DNA from: Photobacterium sp. TLY01
Lineage (GTDB): Bacteria; Pseudomonadota; Gammaproteobacteria; Enterobacterales; Vibrionaceae
Reading direction: 5' to 3'
Assembly (NCBI RefSeq): GCF_021432065.1
Contig: NZ_CP090364.1
Location: 2,184,601 to 2,248,600, forward strand
DNA length: 64,000 bases
Shown here: positions 19,359-29,465 of the stretch, one piece after another
Numbering within the stretch: the first letter of the stretch is position 1
How the letters are laid out: every line of letters starts with the position of its first letter
Program-made: the position numbers and the translations under genes
Notes under the pieces: generated by a model
Database searches by the model: none
What the model saw: only the letters and a program-made list of their open reading frames with translations
Told to the model about the DNA's origin: nothing

Positions 19359-20447
19359 TTATAGGGTTTTAATACTGATCTGTTCTGCGACAGGTTGCCC
19401 ATGCCAATAGAGTCGACTGGCTACGCGGCCGGCCAGTTCTATATAAGCCAGAGCCTGCTCGCTACCCGGTGAGGAAGCGACTGTCGGGACACCCTCGTCA
19501 ATATCCTGACGAATCTGCATATGCAGTGGCACTTGAGCCAGCAAAGGAATTGCGTAGTCCCGTGCCATTCTCTCCGCCCCTCCGGTCCCAAAAATCGCCT
19601 CATGATGGCCGCAGGCACTGCATATGTGGTAGCTCATGTTTTCCACCACACCAAGCACAGGGACCTGCACTTTACTGAACATGTTGATCCCCTTAATGGC
19701 ATCAGCCAACGCCAGATCCTGCGGGGTTGTAATCACCACAGCCCCGGTGACCGGCATCTGCTGCGCCATGGTCAGCTGAATATCTCCGGTGCCCGGCGGC
19801 ATATCGACCACCAGATAATCCAGCTCCGGCCACAGCGTTTCATTCATGATCTGCGACAGGGCTTTCGATGCCATCGGACCTCGCCACACAGTGGCATTAT
19901 CGGCCGGCACCAGATAGCCAACAGAATTGGTATACAGGCCATGAGCCACGACAGGAGACATCATTTTTCCGTCCGGTGATGAGGGCTTTTCCTCAGCCGC
20001 GCCGAGCATCATAGGGACAGATGGCCCATAGATATCCGCATCCAGCAGCCCGACTCTGGCGCCCAGCGCCTGTAATCCCAGCGCCAGATTCACGGCTGTG
20101 GTTGACTTGCCTACACCACCTTTGGCCGAACTGACGACCAGCAGGTTTTTAACGCCTTTCAAGAGCGGCTTATCATTCACTGCCAGCGGCGCGACACGCA
20201 CTTTGACACTGATATTGAGGTTAGCGGCAACTTTCTGTGCCTGCTGATCAGCAATCCAGCCGGTCAATGCCTCTGCGACCGATAAAGCGGCAAAAGGCAG
20301 CGTGATCTTCACCGCCTGATCACCTTGCCAGTGGACGAGACCGGGAGTATCCGCCCACTCATGTACCAGCCAGGGATGTGCAAACTGATTTAACCAGTCA
20401 CACAATGCCGATTTATCGGCAAAAGGACTGTCGGGATTATTCACCAT
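19359..20447 (-). CDS. apbC: Iron-sulfur cluster carrier protein Mrp/ApbC
   Basis: This P-loop ATPase carries and delivers Fe-S clusters. The 362-residue protein has an N-terminal MIP18/DUF59-like part (about 1-95) and a ParA/MinD-like domain with the deviant Walker A SSAKGGVGKSTTAVN, DADIYGPSVP and VDMPPGTGD. The cluster-binding CxxC is visible as ICSACGHHE near the C-terminal third. It is divergent from metG across 163 bp, the standard gammaproteobacterial pairing. Confidence 0.96.
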   Translation of the reverse strand: MVNNPDSPFADKSALCDWLNQFAHPWLVHEWADTPGLVHWQGDQAVKITLPFAALSVAEALTGWIADQQAQKVAANLNISVKVRVAPLAVNDKPLLKGVKNLLVVSSAKGGVGKSTTAVNLALGLQALGARVGLLDADIYGPSVPMMLGAAEEKPSSPDGKMMSPVVAHGLYTNSVGYLVPADNATVWRGPMASKALSQIMNETLWPELDYLVVDMPPGTGDIQLTMAQQMPVTGAVVITTPQDLALADAIKGINMFSKVQVPVLGVVENMSYHICSACGHHEAIFGTGGAERMARDYAIPLLAQVPLHMQIRQDIDEGVPTVASSPGSEQALAYIELAGRVASRLYWHGQPVAEQISIKTL

Positions 20448-20610
20448 GAGAAAGACCTGTTTTGTTCATTGTAATACGCTGTTTTTATCCTACCACTTTG
20501 CGTCTGAAACCGCTCTAATTGTCAGTGATTACGGCTATGAATCAGGCCTGCCTTGGGGTACTATTCAAAGCTTATTATCTTTTTTACCCATCATGAGCGA
20601 ATAGAGAAAT

Positions 20611-22650
20611 ATGGCTGCAAACCCAAGAAAAATTCTGGTGACCTGCGCCCTACCGTACGCTAACGGTTCTATCCACCTTGGCCACATGCTTGAGCATATC
20701 CAGGCGGATATCTGGGTGCGCTATCAGCGCCTTCGCGGCAACGAAGTTCATTTCATCTGTGCAGACGACGCGCACGGTACGCCAATTATGCTGAAGGCCC
20801 AACAGATGGGGATGGAGCCTGAGCAAATGATTGCCGAAGTGAGCAAAGAGCACCAGGCGGATTTTGCTGGCTTCGATATCAGCTTTGATAACTACCACAG
20901 CACGCACTCTGAAGAGAACCGCGAGCTGTCTGCTTTCATCTATAACGAACTCAAGAAAAACGGCTTTATTACCAGCCGCACCATTTCTCAGCTGTTCGAC
21001 CCAGAAAAAGAAATGTTTCTGCCGGACCGTTTCGTTAAAGGCACCTGCCCGAAATGTAAAGCGGACGATCAGTACGGTGATAATTGTGACAACTGTGGTG
21101 AAACCTACAGCCCGACTGACCTGATCAACCCGAAATCGGCAGTCTCCGGCGCCACGCCTGTCATGAAAGACTCAGTGCATTTCTTCTTCGACCTGCCTCA
21201 GTTTGAAAGCATGTTAAAAGAGTGGACCAAATCCGGTGCGCTGCAGGAAGAAACGTCCAATAAAATGCAGGAATGGTTCGATGGCGGACTGCAACAATGG
21301 GATATTTCCCGTGATGCACCTTACTTCGGCTTTGAAATTCCAGGCGAAACCGGCAAGTATTTTTATGTCTGGCTGGACGCGCCTATCGGTTACATGGGGT
21401 CATTTAAAAACCTGTGTGACAAGCGTGGTGATCTGAACTTTGATGAGTTCTGGAACAAAAACAGTTCCACAGAGCTTTACCACTTCATCGGGAAAGACAT
21501 CGTGTATTTCCACAGCCTGTTCTGGCCAGCCATGCTGGATGGTGCGGGTCTGCGTAAACCGAGCAATGTCTTTGTTCACGGCTATGTCACGGTCAACGGC
21601 GCCAAAATGTCCAAGTCTAAGGGGACATTTGTCAAAGCCAGCACCTATCTGGAGCATTTGGATCCTGAGTGCCTGCGCTACTATTATGCCGCCAAACTGA
21701 ACAACCGTATTGATGATCTGGACCTGAACCTGGAAGACTTCTCACAACGCGTCAACAGCGATGTTGTGAACAAGATTGTCAACCTGGCTTCCCGTAACGC
21801 AGGCTTCATCACTAAACGTTTCGACGGCAAACTGGCCGATACCTTCGCAGAACCTGCGCTGTACCGGGAATTTGTCGCAGCGTCTGATCGTATTGCCGAG
21901 TTATATGAAAACCGTGAATTTGGTCGTGCCATCCGCGAGATTACCGCTCTGGCTGACAAAGCCAACCAGTACGTCGATGAGAAAGCACCCTGGGTGGTGG
22001 CAAAGGAAGAAGGCAAAGATGCCGAGCTGCAGTCAATCTGCTCTGTCGGTATTAACCTGTTCCGTGTGCTGATGACTTACCTCAAACCTGTGATGCCAAA
22101 ACTGGCAGAGCGCGTTGAAGGCTTCCTCAATGAAACCCTGACCTGGGATGGCATCGCACAGCCACTAACCGGCCATGAGATTGCCAAATTCAAAGCCCTG
22201 TTCAACCGAATCGACAGCAAACACATTGAAGCGATGGTTGAGGCGTCGAAAGAAGATGCCGCCGCCGAAAAAGCCGCGGTTGCCAAACCTGCCGCTGGTC
22301 CTCTGGTTGAGGAGCCCATCGCCGATGAAATCGAGTTTGATGACTTTGCAAAAGTGGATCTGCGTATTGCCAAGATCATCAGCTGTGAGTCTGTGCCAAA
22401 AGCAGACAAGCTGCTGAAATTCCAGCTCGATATCGGCGGTGAAACCCGTCAGGTTTTCTCTGGCATTAAATCTGCCTATAACCCGGAAGATCTGGTCGGC
22501 AAGCTGACGGTCGTCGTCGCCAACCTCAAACCGCGTAAAATGAAGTTCGGGATGTCGGAAGGCATGATCCTGGCGGCCGGCCCTGGTGGCAAAGATCTGT
22601 GGCTGCTGGAACCCCATGACGGTGCCCAGCCAGGCATGCGTGTCATGTAA
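20611..22650 (+). CDS. metG: Methionyl-tRNA synthetase
   Basis: MetG charges tRNA-Met. The 679-residue protein has the HIGH-type motif [10 protein letters not shown], a zinc knuckle CPKC ... CDNC (near residues 146-162), the KMSKS loop ([11 protein letters not shown]), an anticodon-binding helical domain and a C-terminal tRNA-binding EMAP/Trbp111-like domain ([12 protein letters not shown] ... [10 protein letters not shown]) for dimerisation. An Ala/Lys-rich linker joins the last domain. The ATG has an ATAGAGAA stretch upstream and the gene ends at a strong terminator. Confidence 0.98.
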   Translation: MAANPRKILVTCALPYANGSIHLGHMLEHIQADIWVRYQRLRGNEVHFICADDAHGTPIMLKAQQMGMEPEQMIAEVSKEHQADFAGFDISFDNYHSTHSEENRELSAFIYNELKKNGFITSRTISQLFDPEKEMFLPDRFVKGTCPKCKADDQYGDNCDNCGETYSPTDLINPKSAVSGATPVMKDSVHFFFDLPQFESMLKEWTKSGALQEETSNKMQEWFDGGLQQWDISRDAPYFGFEIPGETGKYFYVWLDAPIGYMGSFKNLCDKRGDLNFDEFWNKNSSTELYHFIGKDIVYFHSLFWPAMLDGAGLRKPSNVFVHGYVTVNGAKMSKSKGTFVKASTYLEHLDPECLRYYYAAKLNNRIDDLDLNLEDFSQRVNSDVVNKIVNLASRNAGFITKRFDGKLADTFAEPALYREFVAASDRIAELYENREFGRAIREITALADKANQYVDEKAPWVVAKEEGKDAELQSICSVGINLFRVLMTYLKPVMPKLAERVEGFLNETLTWDGIAQPLTGHEIAKFKALFNRIDSKHIEAMVEASKEDAAAEKAAVAKPAAGPLVEEPIADEIEFDDFAKVDLRIAKIISCESVPKADKLLKFQLDIGGETRQVFSGIKSAYNPEDLVGKLTVVVANLKPRKMKFGMSEGMILAAGPGGKDLWLLEPHDGAQPGMRVM

Positions 22651-22672
22651 AGCGGAATTACAGAAACCATCG

Positions 22673-22700
22673 AAAAAGGGAGCTGCGGCTCCCTTTTTTT
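22673..22700 (+). terminator. Terminator of metG
   Basis: Stem GGGAGC / GCTCCC with a TGCG loop, A-run before and seven T after. It starts 23 bp past the stop. Confidence 0.93.
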
Positions 22701-23052
22701 ATCCTCATTCGGCCTTGTGCTCCAGGCTCAACCGGCCGCACTCACTCACAATCATCCTCTTCTCATCCAGCCACATCACCCGGCGCTCAGGGATTGATTT
22801 CATCAAAATCGCAAAGAGCAGACGATCGAACCAAAAAATGCTTGCTATATCAGTATATAAACCAATCAAACGGTTTCTGATTTGTTAATGAATCTAAGCT
22901 TTCTCTAACAATTCACTCAATAAAGTGTGATCTCATACAAGCTTTAAATCATGACATTGATTTTACATCGCGGGTTTGTAACCGGAACTGGTAATCTGCT
23001 CCGCGCTCTGAGGATCAGTAACAGAGCCACATATAATAAGGAGTGTTCTTTC
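22701..23052. other. Leader region upstream of the DAACS symporter
   Basis: About 350 bp without a gene. It is AT-rich between 22,840 and 22,960. A TGTGATCT half-site (about 22,926) resembles one arm of a CRP site, but the second arm does not match. AATAAGGAG just before 23053 is the ribosome-binding site of the transporter. No small ORF or clear promoter could be supported. Confidence 0.4.
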
Positions 23053-24354
23053 ATGAAAACCCAAAACAAAAAACTGTCCCTGACCGCCCGAGTCATCCTC
23101 GGTATGGTACTGGGTATTTTGACTGGATTTATCATCCGCTCGCTTTTCGCTGACACGGCATTTGTTCAAGACTACATAGTTAACGGCCTGTTCGAAGTAG
23201 GCGGCTCAATCTTCATTGCCAGCCTGAAGATGCTGGTTGTGCCACTCGTTTTTGTCTCACTGGTGTGTGGTACCAGCACCCTGAGCGATATCAGCACCCT
23301 TGGCCGTCTTGGCGGTAAAACGCTGGCTTTCTATCTCACCACGACAGCTGTGGCTATTACGCTTGCCCTCACCATGGGTACGCTGTTTAAACCTGGTGAA
23401 GGTGCAGATCTGGCGGCCGCGACCTCATTTGCGGCCAAAGAAGCCCCTTCACTGGGTGAAGTGATCATTGGCATGTTCCCGACCAACCCGATCAATTCCA
23501 TGGCGCAGGGCAATACACTGCAAATCATTGTCTTTGCCATACTGTTCGGTATTGCCATCAGTGCGGCGGGTAAAGCAGGTGAACGTATTGCCAGTGTCTT
23601 TGCCGATCTGAACGAAGTGATCATGAAGCTGGTCGCCTTGCTGATGCACATCGCGCCATACGGCGTGTTCTTCCTGATGGCAAAACTGTTCACCGGCCTG
23701 GGTCTGGATGCGATCTATAACCTGATGGGTTACTTCCTGGTGCTGAGCTGCACCCTGATCCTGCACGCCGTGTTCACTTACGGCCTGATGCTGAAAATGT
23801 TCTCGGGACTGAGCCCATTCGTTTTCTTCAAGAAAATGGAAGATGCGATCATGTTCGCCTTCTCCACCGCTTCTTCAAATGCCACCATCCCGGTGACCAT
23901 GGAAACGGCGACCAAGCGTCTGGGTGTCAGCAATAAAGTCGCTTCGTTCACTGTCCCATTGGGCGCGACCATCAACATGGATGGCACCGCCATCATGCAG
24001 GGTGTGGCCACGGCCTTTATTGCGCAGGCTTTCAATATCGACCTGACCATGGGCGATTACATGGCCGTGATCATGACAGCGACACTGGCCTCAATCGGTA
24101 CCGCCGGTGTGCCTGGCGTCGGGCTGATCATGCTGGCGATGGTCTTGAATCAGGTCGGTCTGCCGGTAGAAGGTATTGCGATTATCATGGGTGTTGACCG
24201 CCTGCTGGATATGATTCGCACTGCCGTTAACATTACAGGCGACAGCGTGGTCACCTGTATTGTGGGTAAGTCAGAAAACGAAATGGACATCAGCCGCTTT
24301 AACGATCCTAAAGCGGGTGAAGAAGACGAAGAAGTGCATTTGCACAAAGCTTAA
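23053..24354 (+). CDS. Dicarboxylate/amino acid:cation symporter (DAACS, GltP family)
   Basis: A 433-residue inner-membrane Na+- or H+-coupled importer for glutamate/aspartate, serine/threonine or C4-dicarboxylates. The hallmark motifs of the GltPh fold are present: a serine-rich re-entrant hairpin TASSNATIPVTMETA, NMDGTAIMQG in the unwound helix 7, ASIGTAGVPGVG in hairpin 2 and DRLLDMIRTAVNITGD in helix 8. The ATG at 23053 follows AAGGAG by 9 bases; the longer frame upstream lacks family sequence. The exact substrate cannot be fixed by reading. Confidence 0.92.
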   Translation: MKTQNKKLSLTARVILGMVLGILTGFIIRSLFADTAFVQDYIVNGLFEVGGSIFIASLKMLVVPLVFVSLVCGTSTLSDISTLGRLGGKTLAFYLTTTAVAITLALTMGTLFKPGEGADLAAATSFAAKEAPSLGEVIIGMFPTNPINSMAQGNTLQIIVFAILFGIAISAAGKAGERIASVFADLNEVIMKLVALLMHIAPYGVFFLMAKLFTGLGLDAIYNLMGYFLVLSCTLILHAVFTYGLMLKMFSGLSPFVFFKKMEDAIMFAFSTASSNATIPVTMETATKRLGVSNKVASFTVPLGATINMDGTAIMQGVATAFIAQAFNIDLTMGDYMAVIMTATLASIGTAGVPGVGLIMLAMVLNQVGLPVEGIAIIMGVDRLLDMIRTAVNITGDSVVTCIVGKSENEMDISRFNDPKAGEEDEEVHLHKA

Positions 24355-24373
24355 TCAGCAAAATTAATGCATG

Positions 24374-24406
24374 AAAAAACGCCAGTCTTCCGAGACTGGC
24401 GTTTTG
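24374..24406. terminator. Bidirectional terminator between DAACS gene and HAD gene
   Basis: A 12-bp perfect stem AAACGCCAGTCT / AGACTGGCGTTT with TCCG loop, with A-run left and T-run right. It stops the plus-strand transporter and the minus-strand MoxR/HAD operon coming from the right. Confidence 0.93.
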
Positions 24407-24432
24407 TTATGAAGCCTTTTGATACCCGATAT

Positions 24433-25419
24433 TTATTGAGGAAATACCCGGTTCCAGTCTTGCTTCATATCGACCACGATCCACTGCTCTTTTTCAGCCA
24501 CGGGTAATGCTTTGTCCAGCCGGCCTACCGATGACTCTTTATCGTAAGCCCATTCCCGCTCGGCATCTGTGTGATGTACCAGCACAGACATTCGCGCTCC
24601 CTCTCCGGCTTTGGTCCATTGCAGCATGGCCAGGTCACCATCTGAGTTACCGACAGCTATCACAGGCCGCCGGCCAATGATTTTCTGAATATTTACGGGT
24701 TTGCCTTCTTTGTCATCGACAAAATCTATTTCAGGCAGGCGTGAAATGACAGGTTTACCATCAATATACTTATATTCCGTCTTGATACTGGAGCCAATGA
24801 TTTGCTCGGGAGGAATTCCATAGACCTGAGGTGCCCAGGCCCGCATGAATTCCACACCGCCACCAGACACAATATAAGTTTTATAGCCATTGCTTCTAAG
24901 ATACCCGAGCAACTCAATCATGGGCTGATAAACCATTTGCGTGAACAGCTTTTCTGTCGCCGGATGTTTGGCCGTTTTCATCCATTGATCAACCGACTGC
25001 GAAAACTGATCGGTCGTCATATTGGCATGAGTTGCCATCACCAGTTTCATCACGCCTTCCATCCCTGATTTTTTTACTCCTTCCATGTCTCCCTTCAGAA
25101 GGGAGGCAAAGGGCTCTTCCGTTTTCCACTCAGGGTGTTTGTCTGCCTCATCTTTCACTCTGTCAATTGCGTAAAACAGCTGAAAGTACGCCGGTTGTTC
25201 TGCCCACAAGGTGCCATCATTATCAAAAACAGCAATCCGCTCCTCGACGGGTACAAATTGGGGGGAGTTTTCCTCAGTGGTCTGCTGGACAAACTGCATC
25301 ACCTGTTGCTTGGTCGCCGTGTCATTCCAGGACGGAAGCGGATCGGCGGCCGCAAATACAACAGGCACAATGACGGCATTCAGCCATAGCAAAAGCAAAA
25401 ACCTTGTTGCTCGAATCAT
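24433..25419 (-). CDS. Periplasmic HAD-superfamily phosphatase
   Basis: A 328-residue HAD hydrolase. A Sec signal peptide (RATRFLLLLWLNAVIVPVVFA, cleavage near Ala23-Ala24) is followed by motif I AVFDNDGTLW with nucleophile Asp66 and acid Asp68, a helical cap, motif II as YIVSGGGVEF, and motif III/IV GNSDGDLAML. It resembles the phosphoserine-phosphatase-like PF12710 group, and many relatives sit beside sulfatases. AGGGG lies 6 bases before the ATG. It is the last gene before the terminator and follows batD after 105 bp, so it is either the operon's last gene or has its own promoter. The substrate is unknown. Confidence 0.87.
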   Translation of the reverse strand: MIRATRFLLLLWLNAVIVPVVFAAADPLPSWNDTATKQQVMQFVQQTTEENSPQFVPVEERIAVFDNDGTLWAEQPAYFQLFYAIDRVKDEADKHPEWKTEEPFASLLKGDMEGVKKSGMEGVMKLVMATHANMTTDQFSQSVDQWMKTAKHPATEKLFTQMVYQPMIELLGYLRSNGYKTYIVSGGGVEFMRAWAPQVYGIPPEQIIGSSIKTEYKYIDGKPVISRLPEIDFVDDKEGKPVNIQKIIGRRPVIAVGNSDGDLAMLQWTKAGEGARMSVLVHHTDAEREWAYDKESSVGRLDKALPVAEKEQWIVVDMKQDWNRVFPQ

Positions 25420-25524
25420 ACAAGTCCCCTTCGCAGTCGGTAGGTTAGTTTTACCAGATATAAAAGTTCTCATGAATATGACGTTGTAAGCTTAGTTCAT
25501 GTGCCCGGATATTCAGACAGCGCC

Positions 25525-26781
25525 TTACGGCGGCGGATACCTGCGCGCCAGCTGGCGTAACGGCTGCAGAACCTGATATTGGCTCTGCGCTTTTGCTCTG
25601 TGCGTGATTTGCCGCCACACCGAGCGTACAAGCCGGCTGTCAATCTGATCTGACATCAGTCTCTGGCTGTCAGCAAGCCACTTCTCATCCTTTGAAAAAT
25701 CAGCCAGCGTGCTCAATTGCGTCTTTTCATAGAGCCTTTGATAGATCAACTGACGGCATTGCGGCCAGTCCTGAGCCCGGGCAGCCCGCCAGAGCAGATA
25801 ACGCGATGGCAACGTGCGGCTGGCAAAATAACGTTTGGCAAGCTGAAAGGCGAGCAAAGCCAGAGCAAACAACACCAGCACAGCAATCAGCCAGGGCGCG
25901 TAAAACTTCAGCCACGACTGCAACGTATGTCTCACGGTAAAGGTTTTACCCTCCAGGGTCAGGGTATTGAGCTGCTGATTCTGGCTGTCCCACCATTGCA
26001 CCTCAATCGCAGGAAAATGTATCTCGCCGCCGCTCTGGATCACGTAGGTTTCCTGCTCGGTTCTGCTGGCTGAATACAGACCGCGATTAGTGCTGTCTTG
26101 CAGATCACTGGGGGAAACATAAGTCTGATAGGCATCATCAAACATGGGCTGAGACGGGTTCGGCAGCAAGGCGGCCAGCGTACTCTCAGCCTTGAGTGTG
26201 ATCCGTCGCGTGAGACTGTCTCCGACACGCAGTGCGTCTGCACTCTGCTGCCAGGTCTGCTCAAGTGAAGCCTCCGATGCCGCAAACCAGGGGCGCTGAC
26301 CCGTCAGCGCCGGTGAGGGCAATGATGCCGAAAAACGAAGTTCGGGCGTCATTAAGGTTGCCGTCTGGCTCTGTCCGGGAGAGACCGAAACCTCGACGGT
26401 CACAGGAATCGGCTGTATGACATACTGGCTCGATTGAGTGACAAAAACCGGAATCTCCCAGCTTTGATGTGACCAGGTGGTTCCTTGCTGCTGCTCGGTA
26501 TAGTTCACCGCTTTCAGACTGCGTTGCGAGGTCATGAGTCCGGGATCGGTGATCTTGCCAATCCGGGTACCGGCGGTAAACCAGGTCGAGGTTGCCAGAT
26601 CAATGTGCAATGTGATCATCTCATTCACTGCCACCTGGCGAGCGTTTTTCTGACTGGCCGTTGTCAACCAGGTTTTAATCAGTACTCGATTGTTCTCACT
26701 GCTTTCTTCCGCCGCCAAGCCCCCCGGCGTAGCCATCGTCAGCACCAAAGGCAGTAGGACAAACATGAAAGCGCGCAACAT
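25525..26781 (-). CDS. BatD-like membrane-anchored protein
   Basis: A 418-residue protein with a signal peptide (VLLPLVLTMATPGGLAA), a long periplasmic beta-sandwich part (about 30-285), one transmembrane helix (YAPWLIAVLVLFALALLAFQLA) and a cytoplasmic tail of about 105 residues. This layout is that of BatD/DUF7939-type partners of MoxR-VWA operons. Sequence conservation of the family is low, so the name rests mostly on layout and neighbours. It starts 3 bp after the batB-batC stop, implying translational coupling. Confidence 0.78.
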   Translation of the reverse strand: MLRAFMFVLLPLVLTMATPGGLAAEESSENNRVLIKTWLTTASQKNARQVAVNEMITLHIDLATSTWFTAGTRIGKITDPGLMTSQRSLKAVNYTEQQQGTTWSHQSWEIPVFVTQSSQYVIQPIPVTVEVSVSPGQSQTATLMTPELRFSASLPSPALTGQRPWFAASEASLEQTWQQSADALRVGDSLTRRITLKAESTLAALLPNPSQPMFDDAYQTYVSPSDLQDSTNRGLYSASRTEQETYVIQSGGEIHFPAIEVQWWDSQNQQLNTLTLEGKTFTVRHTLQSWLKFYAPWLIAVLVLFALALLAFQLAKRYFASRTLPSRYLLWRAARAQDWPQCRQLIYQRLYEKTQLSTLADFSKDEKWLADSQRLMSDQIDSRLVRSVWRQITHRAKAQSQYQVLQPLRQLARRYPPP

Positions 26782-26784
26782 AGA

Positions 26785-28458
26785 TTATTGCTCCTGAGCT
26801 TGTTGATACTGAATCGAAAATTTAGAGCGCAGAAACATTTTCGGATCCGCCTCTACCCGCTCCAGCCATTTGTTGGCGATCGCTTCATCACCCAGCAGTT
26901 GCTCAGCGGTCAGTTTGTCCTGAATCATGACCTGAGTATTGGTCTGCTCATCCGCGCCGTCTGCCGTCTGAGGCTCGTCACCCAACTCGACAGACCCTTC
27001 ATTGGCATTTTCACCACCGGACTGGCTTTCACTGAACTGGTTAATTTCTTCGATAATGCCCTCGATCACCTGTAGGTTATGCTGCATCGCGGCATTATCC
27101 GGATAGGTCTTGACCAGTTCGCGCAACAGTTTACGTGCCGCGACATACTCGCGCTGATGGGCCAGCGCATTGGCGGCATTGAACTGCATAACCTCTTCAC
27201 TGCTTTGCATGAAGACCGTATGCGCGGCATTAAACTGAGACGCATAATAATACGCGACCCCTTTCCATAGCGGATCAGCAAAATGTTCAGCCGCCTCAAG
27301 ATAATCACCCCGCCGGAAATACCACTGCCCCTGCTGATCCGGGGTCAGCCAGAGATCCAGCCAAAACTGCTTGAGCCGCTCGCCAACATCCGGTTCAGGG
27401 GCTTCTGACTTCTCGCTGGCCGGATTCACCTGATGGACACTCTCAGCATAAGCCGACTCAGGTACTGCCAACAAAGTAAAGATGGCCAGTGCAGCCACGC
27501 TCCACTGAACCAGCCAGCCTCGTCGAAACCAAAGCAGCAGCAACAATGCAACAGGAAACAACAAGTAATACCCCATGTCCTGCCAAGGCTGATGCGTACT
27601 GGCATTCAGTGCCGCATGATTTTCAACTTTGCGCTTAATCCATTCCACATCTGTGTTATCCACCGTCAGGGCATGTAAATCTGCATTGCTCATATCAACC
27701 AGCGCATTAAGGTGATTCATGTTGAGCGGCAAATCGCTGGTTCGGGTGTTATCTCCTGCTGCTAATACCAGCAACTGATGCTTATGCTGGGAAAAATAGT
27801 CATGGAACTGGCTGATACTCTGTGCCGATACATCGTTGGTAATCAGTAACACAATACCCGGAATATCACGGCGCTGCAGTTGCTGCTGGATCTGTGAGAT
27901 GGCCGATGCGGCATTCTTCCCTTCCTTGGGCATGATTTCCGGCGACAGGGCTTCGAGCATAGGTTTAAAAACCGCGATATCGCGGGTCAGCGGCATCGCA
28001 ATATGCGCTGTCGCAGCATAGGCAATCAAGGCATTCTCCCCCCCGGCCCGAATCGCCAGCAAGTCTTCCACTTTCTGTTTAGCCCGGGTGAGCCGGTCCG
28101 GCGCGACATCCTTTTCCAGCATGGCCTGGCTGGTGTCCATCAAAACAATAAGCGGCGTTCTGTCTTCATGAAAAGGGGATGGCTGCTTTTTCCAGGTCGG
28201 CCCGGCACACACCAGAATCACCAGTGCTGAAGTCAGTAGCAGGATCAGTAACGGCAATTGCCTGCGCCAGCCGGAACCACCGACAGTTAAGGCTTTTCGC
28301 AAGTGTTCAGGCAGATTTTTCTGCCACTGGCTGCCTGCTTCCTGACTCTTCCACTGAACGTAGAACAGATAGCCAAAGGGCAACAGCAGCAATAACCATT
28401 CCGGACGTATGAAACGGAACTGGGTCAGCAGCAGGGTTAAATCTGACATATCCATCAT
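26785..28458 (-). CDS. BatB-BatC fusion: VWA domain protein with C-terminal TPR
   Basis: A 557-residue protein combining what are often two genes. Two N-terminal transmembrane helices (about 20-33 and 68-86) precede a von Willebrand A domain (about 100-270), then two hydrophobic helices near 298-345, and a TPR region (about 375-460: QGQWYFRRGDYLEAAEHF ... MQFNAANALAHQREYVAARKLL). The metal-site motif reads DTSQA (108-112) instead of DxSxS, and the later TDG is replaced by TND, so metal binding may be weak. It overlaps batA by ATGA and is directly followed by batD. Confidence 0.85.
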   Translation of the reverse strand: MMDMSDLTLLLTQFRFIRPEWLLLLLPFGYLFYVQWKSQEAGSQWQKNLPEHLRKALTVGGSGWRRQLPLLILLLTSALVILVCAGPTWKKQPSPFHEDRTPLIVLMDTSQAMLEKDVAPDRLTRAKQKVEDLLAIRAGGENALIAYAATAHIAMPLTRDIAVFKPMLEALSPEIMPKEGKNAASAISQIQQQLQRRDIPGIVLLITNDVSAQSISQFHDYFSQHKHQLLVLAAGDNTRTSDLPLNMNHLNALVDMSNADLHALTVDNTDVEWIKRKVENHAALNASTHQPWQDMGYYLLFPVALLLLLWFRRGWLVQWSVAALAIFTLLAVPESAYAESVHQVNPASEKSEAPEPDVGERLKQFWLDLWLTPDQQGQWYFRRGDYLEAAEHFADPLWKGVAYYYASQFNAAHTVFMQSSEEVMQFNAANALAHQREYVAARKLLRELVKTYPDNAAMQHNLQVIEGIIEEINQFSESQSGGENANEGSVELGDEPQTADGADEQTNTQVMIQDKLTAEQLLGDEAIANKWLERVEADPKMFLRSKFSIQYQQAQEQ

Positions 28459-29465
28459 GCTGCCTCCCGATCTTTCCGGCTGCGCCGCCAGGTAGCAAGG
28501 CTGAAAGCCACCAGATACAAGAAGCTCACAACCATCAGCAAATAAGGATGCAGTGAATATTTGGGCTGGTAGTAAGTACTTTGATATAGCTGAGGTTCCA
28601 GTTCATTAATGGTGTCGTAAGCCTGATTCAGCTCCTGGCTGTTCAATGCCTGAAACGCCTTTCCGCCTGTCGTTTCCGCGACGCTATTAATGGTCTCCAT
28701 ATCAATGGCAGTCTCTCCGACCGTCTGCGGGTCACCCATGGCAATCATGTGGATTTTCACCCCGCGTGCTTTGGCCAGCTTGGCCGCATCCTCGGGGGCG
28801 ACATAGCTGTCAGTATCATTTCCGTCGGTTAGCACGATCGCCAGCTTCTCTTTGGATGATTCTCCTGGCTGCGGGTTGTCTTCCAGCAAGACCTTGATCG
28901 CCAGACCAATAGCATCCCCCATGTGGGTACTCAAACCGGCCATGGGTGTCTGCGCTTCAGCGAGCAATGCCAGCCAGGCCTGATGGTCGGCGGTAAAGGG
29001 GGCCTGCACGAAAGCAGCATCGCCAAAAAGAATCAGCCCTAATCTGTCGCCCTGACGTTTTGCTGCAAAATTGGCGAGCACTTGCTTCGCTGCATTCAGG
29101 CGCGACAGCTTGTCGCCGGCCGCCGAGGTGAAATCTTCGGTATTCATCGAGTCAGACAAATCAACCGCCACCATCACATCCCGGCCAAATTCCTGACGTT
29201 GCTGCGGTTTGCCCAGCAGCATGGGCTTGGACAGTGCCAGAACCACCAGCCCCCAGGACACGGTCAGCAAGGCTCGCTGCCAGAAAGCAGGCCGCAGAAT
29301 ACTGGCGCCCCGCTCCGGTTTCTCATCCAAAGCCTCAACCAAGGCATCAAAAAACGGTACCTTAATCGCCGTGCGGCGCGTTTTGTAGCCAGGCGTCAGC
29401 CAGTACACCAACAGGGGCAACGGCAGCAATAACAACGCCCAGGGGTACGTCAGCTCAATGTTCAT
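28455..29465 (-). CDS. BatA-like VWA domain protein
   Basis: A 336-residue inner-membrane protein with two N-terminal helices (8-23 and 65-80), a cytoplasm- or periplasm-facing VWA domain, and a C-terminal helix (YLLMVVSFLYLVAFSLATW). Its MIDAS is intact: DLSDS at 102-106, a Thr near 180 (STHMGDAI) and TDG at 213-215. BatA proteins act with MoxR ATPases in aerotolerance or envelope stress loci; the client is usually unknown. Its start overlaps the DUF4381 gene by 11 bp and its stop overlaps the next gene by 4 bp. Confidence 0.9.
   Translation of the reverse strand: MNIELTYPWALLLLPLPLLVYWLTPGYKTRRTAIKVPFFDALVEALDEKPERGASILRPAFWQRALLTVSWGLVVLALSKPMLLGKPQQRQEFGRDVMVAVDLSDSMNTEDFTSAAGDKLSRLNAAKQVLANFAAKRQGDRLGLILFGDAAFVQAPFTADHQAWLALLAEAQTPMAGLSTHMGDAIGLAIKVLLEDNPQPGESSKEKLAIVLTDGNDTDSYVAPEDAAKLAKARGVKIHMIAMGDPQTVGETAIDMETINSVAETTGGKAFQALNSQELNQAYDTINELEPQLYQSTYYQPKYSLHPYLLMVVSFLYLVAFSLATWRRSRKDREAA

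Noticed and set aside
22922-22945. CRP site upstream of the DAACS symporter
   Set aside because: Only the TGTGA arm is present; the second arm reads ACAAG instead of TCACA.
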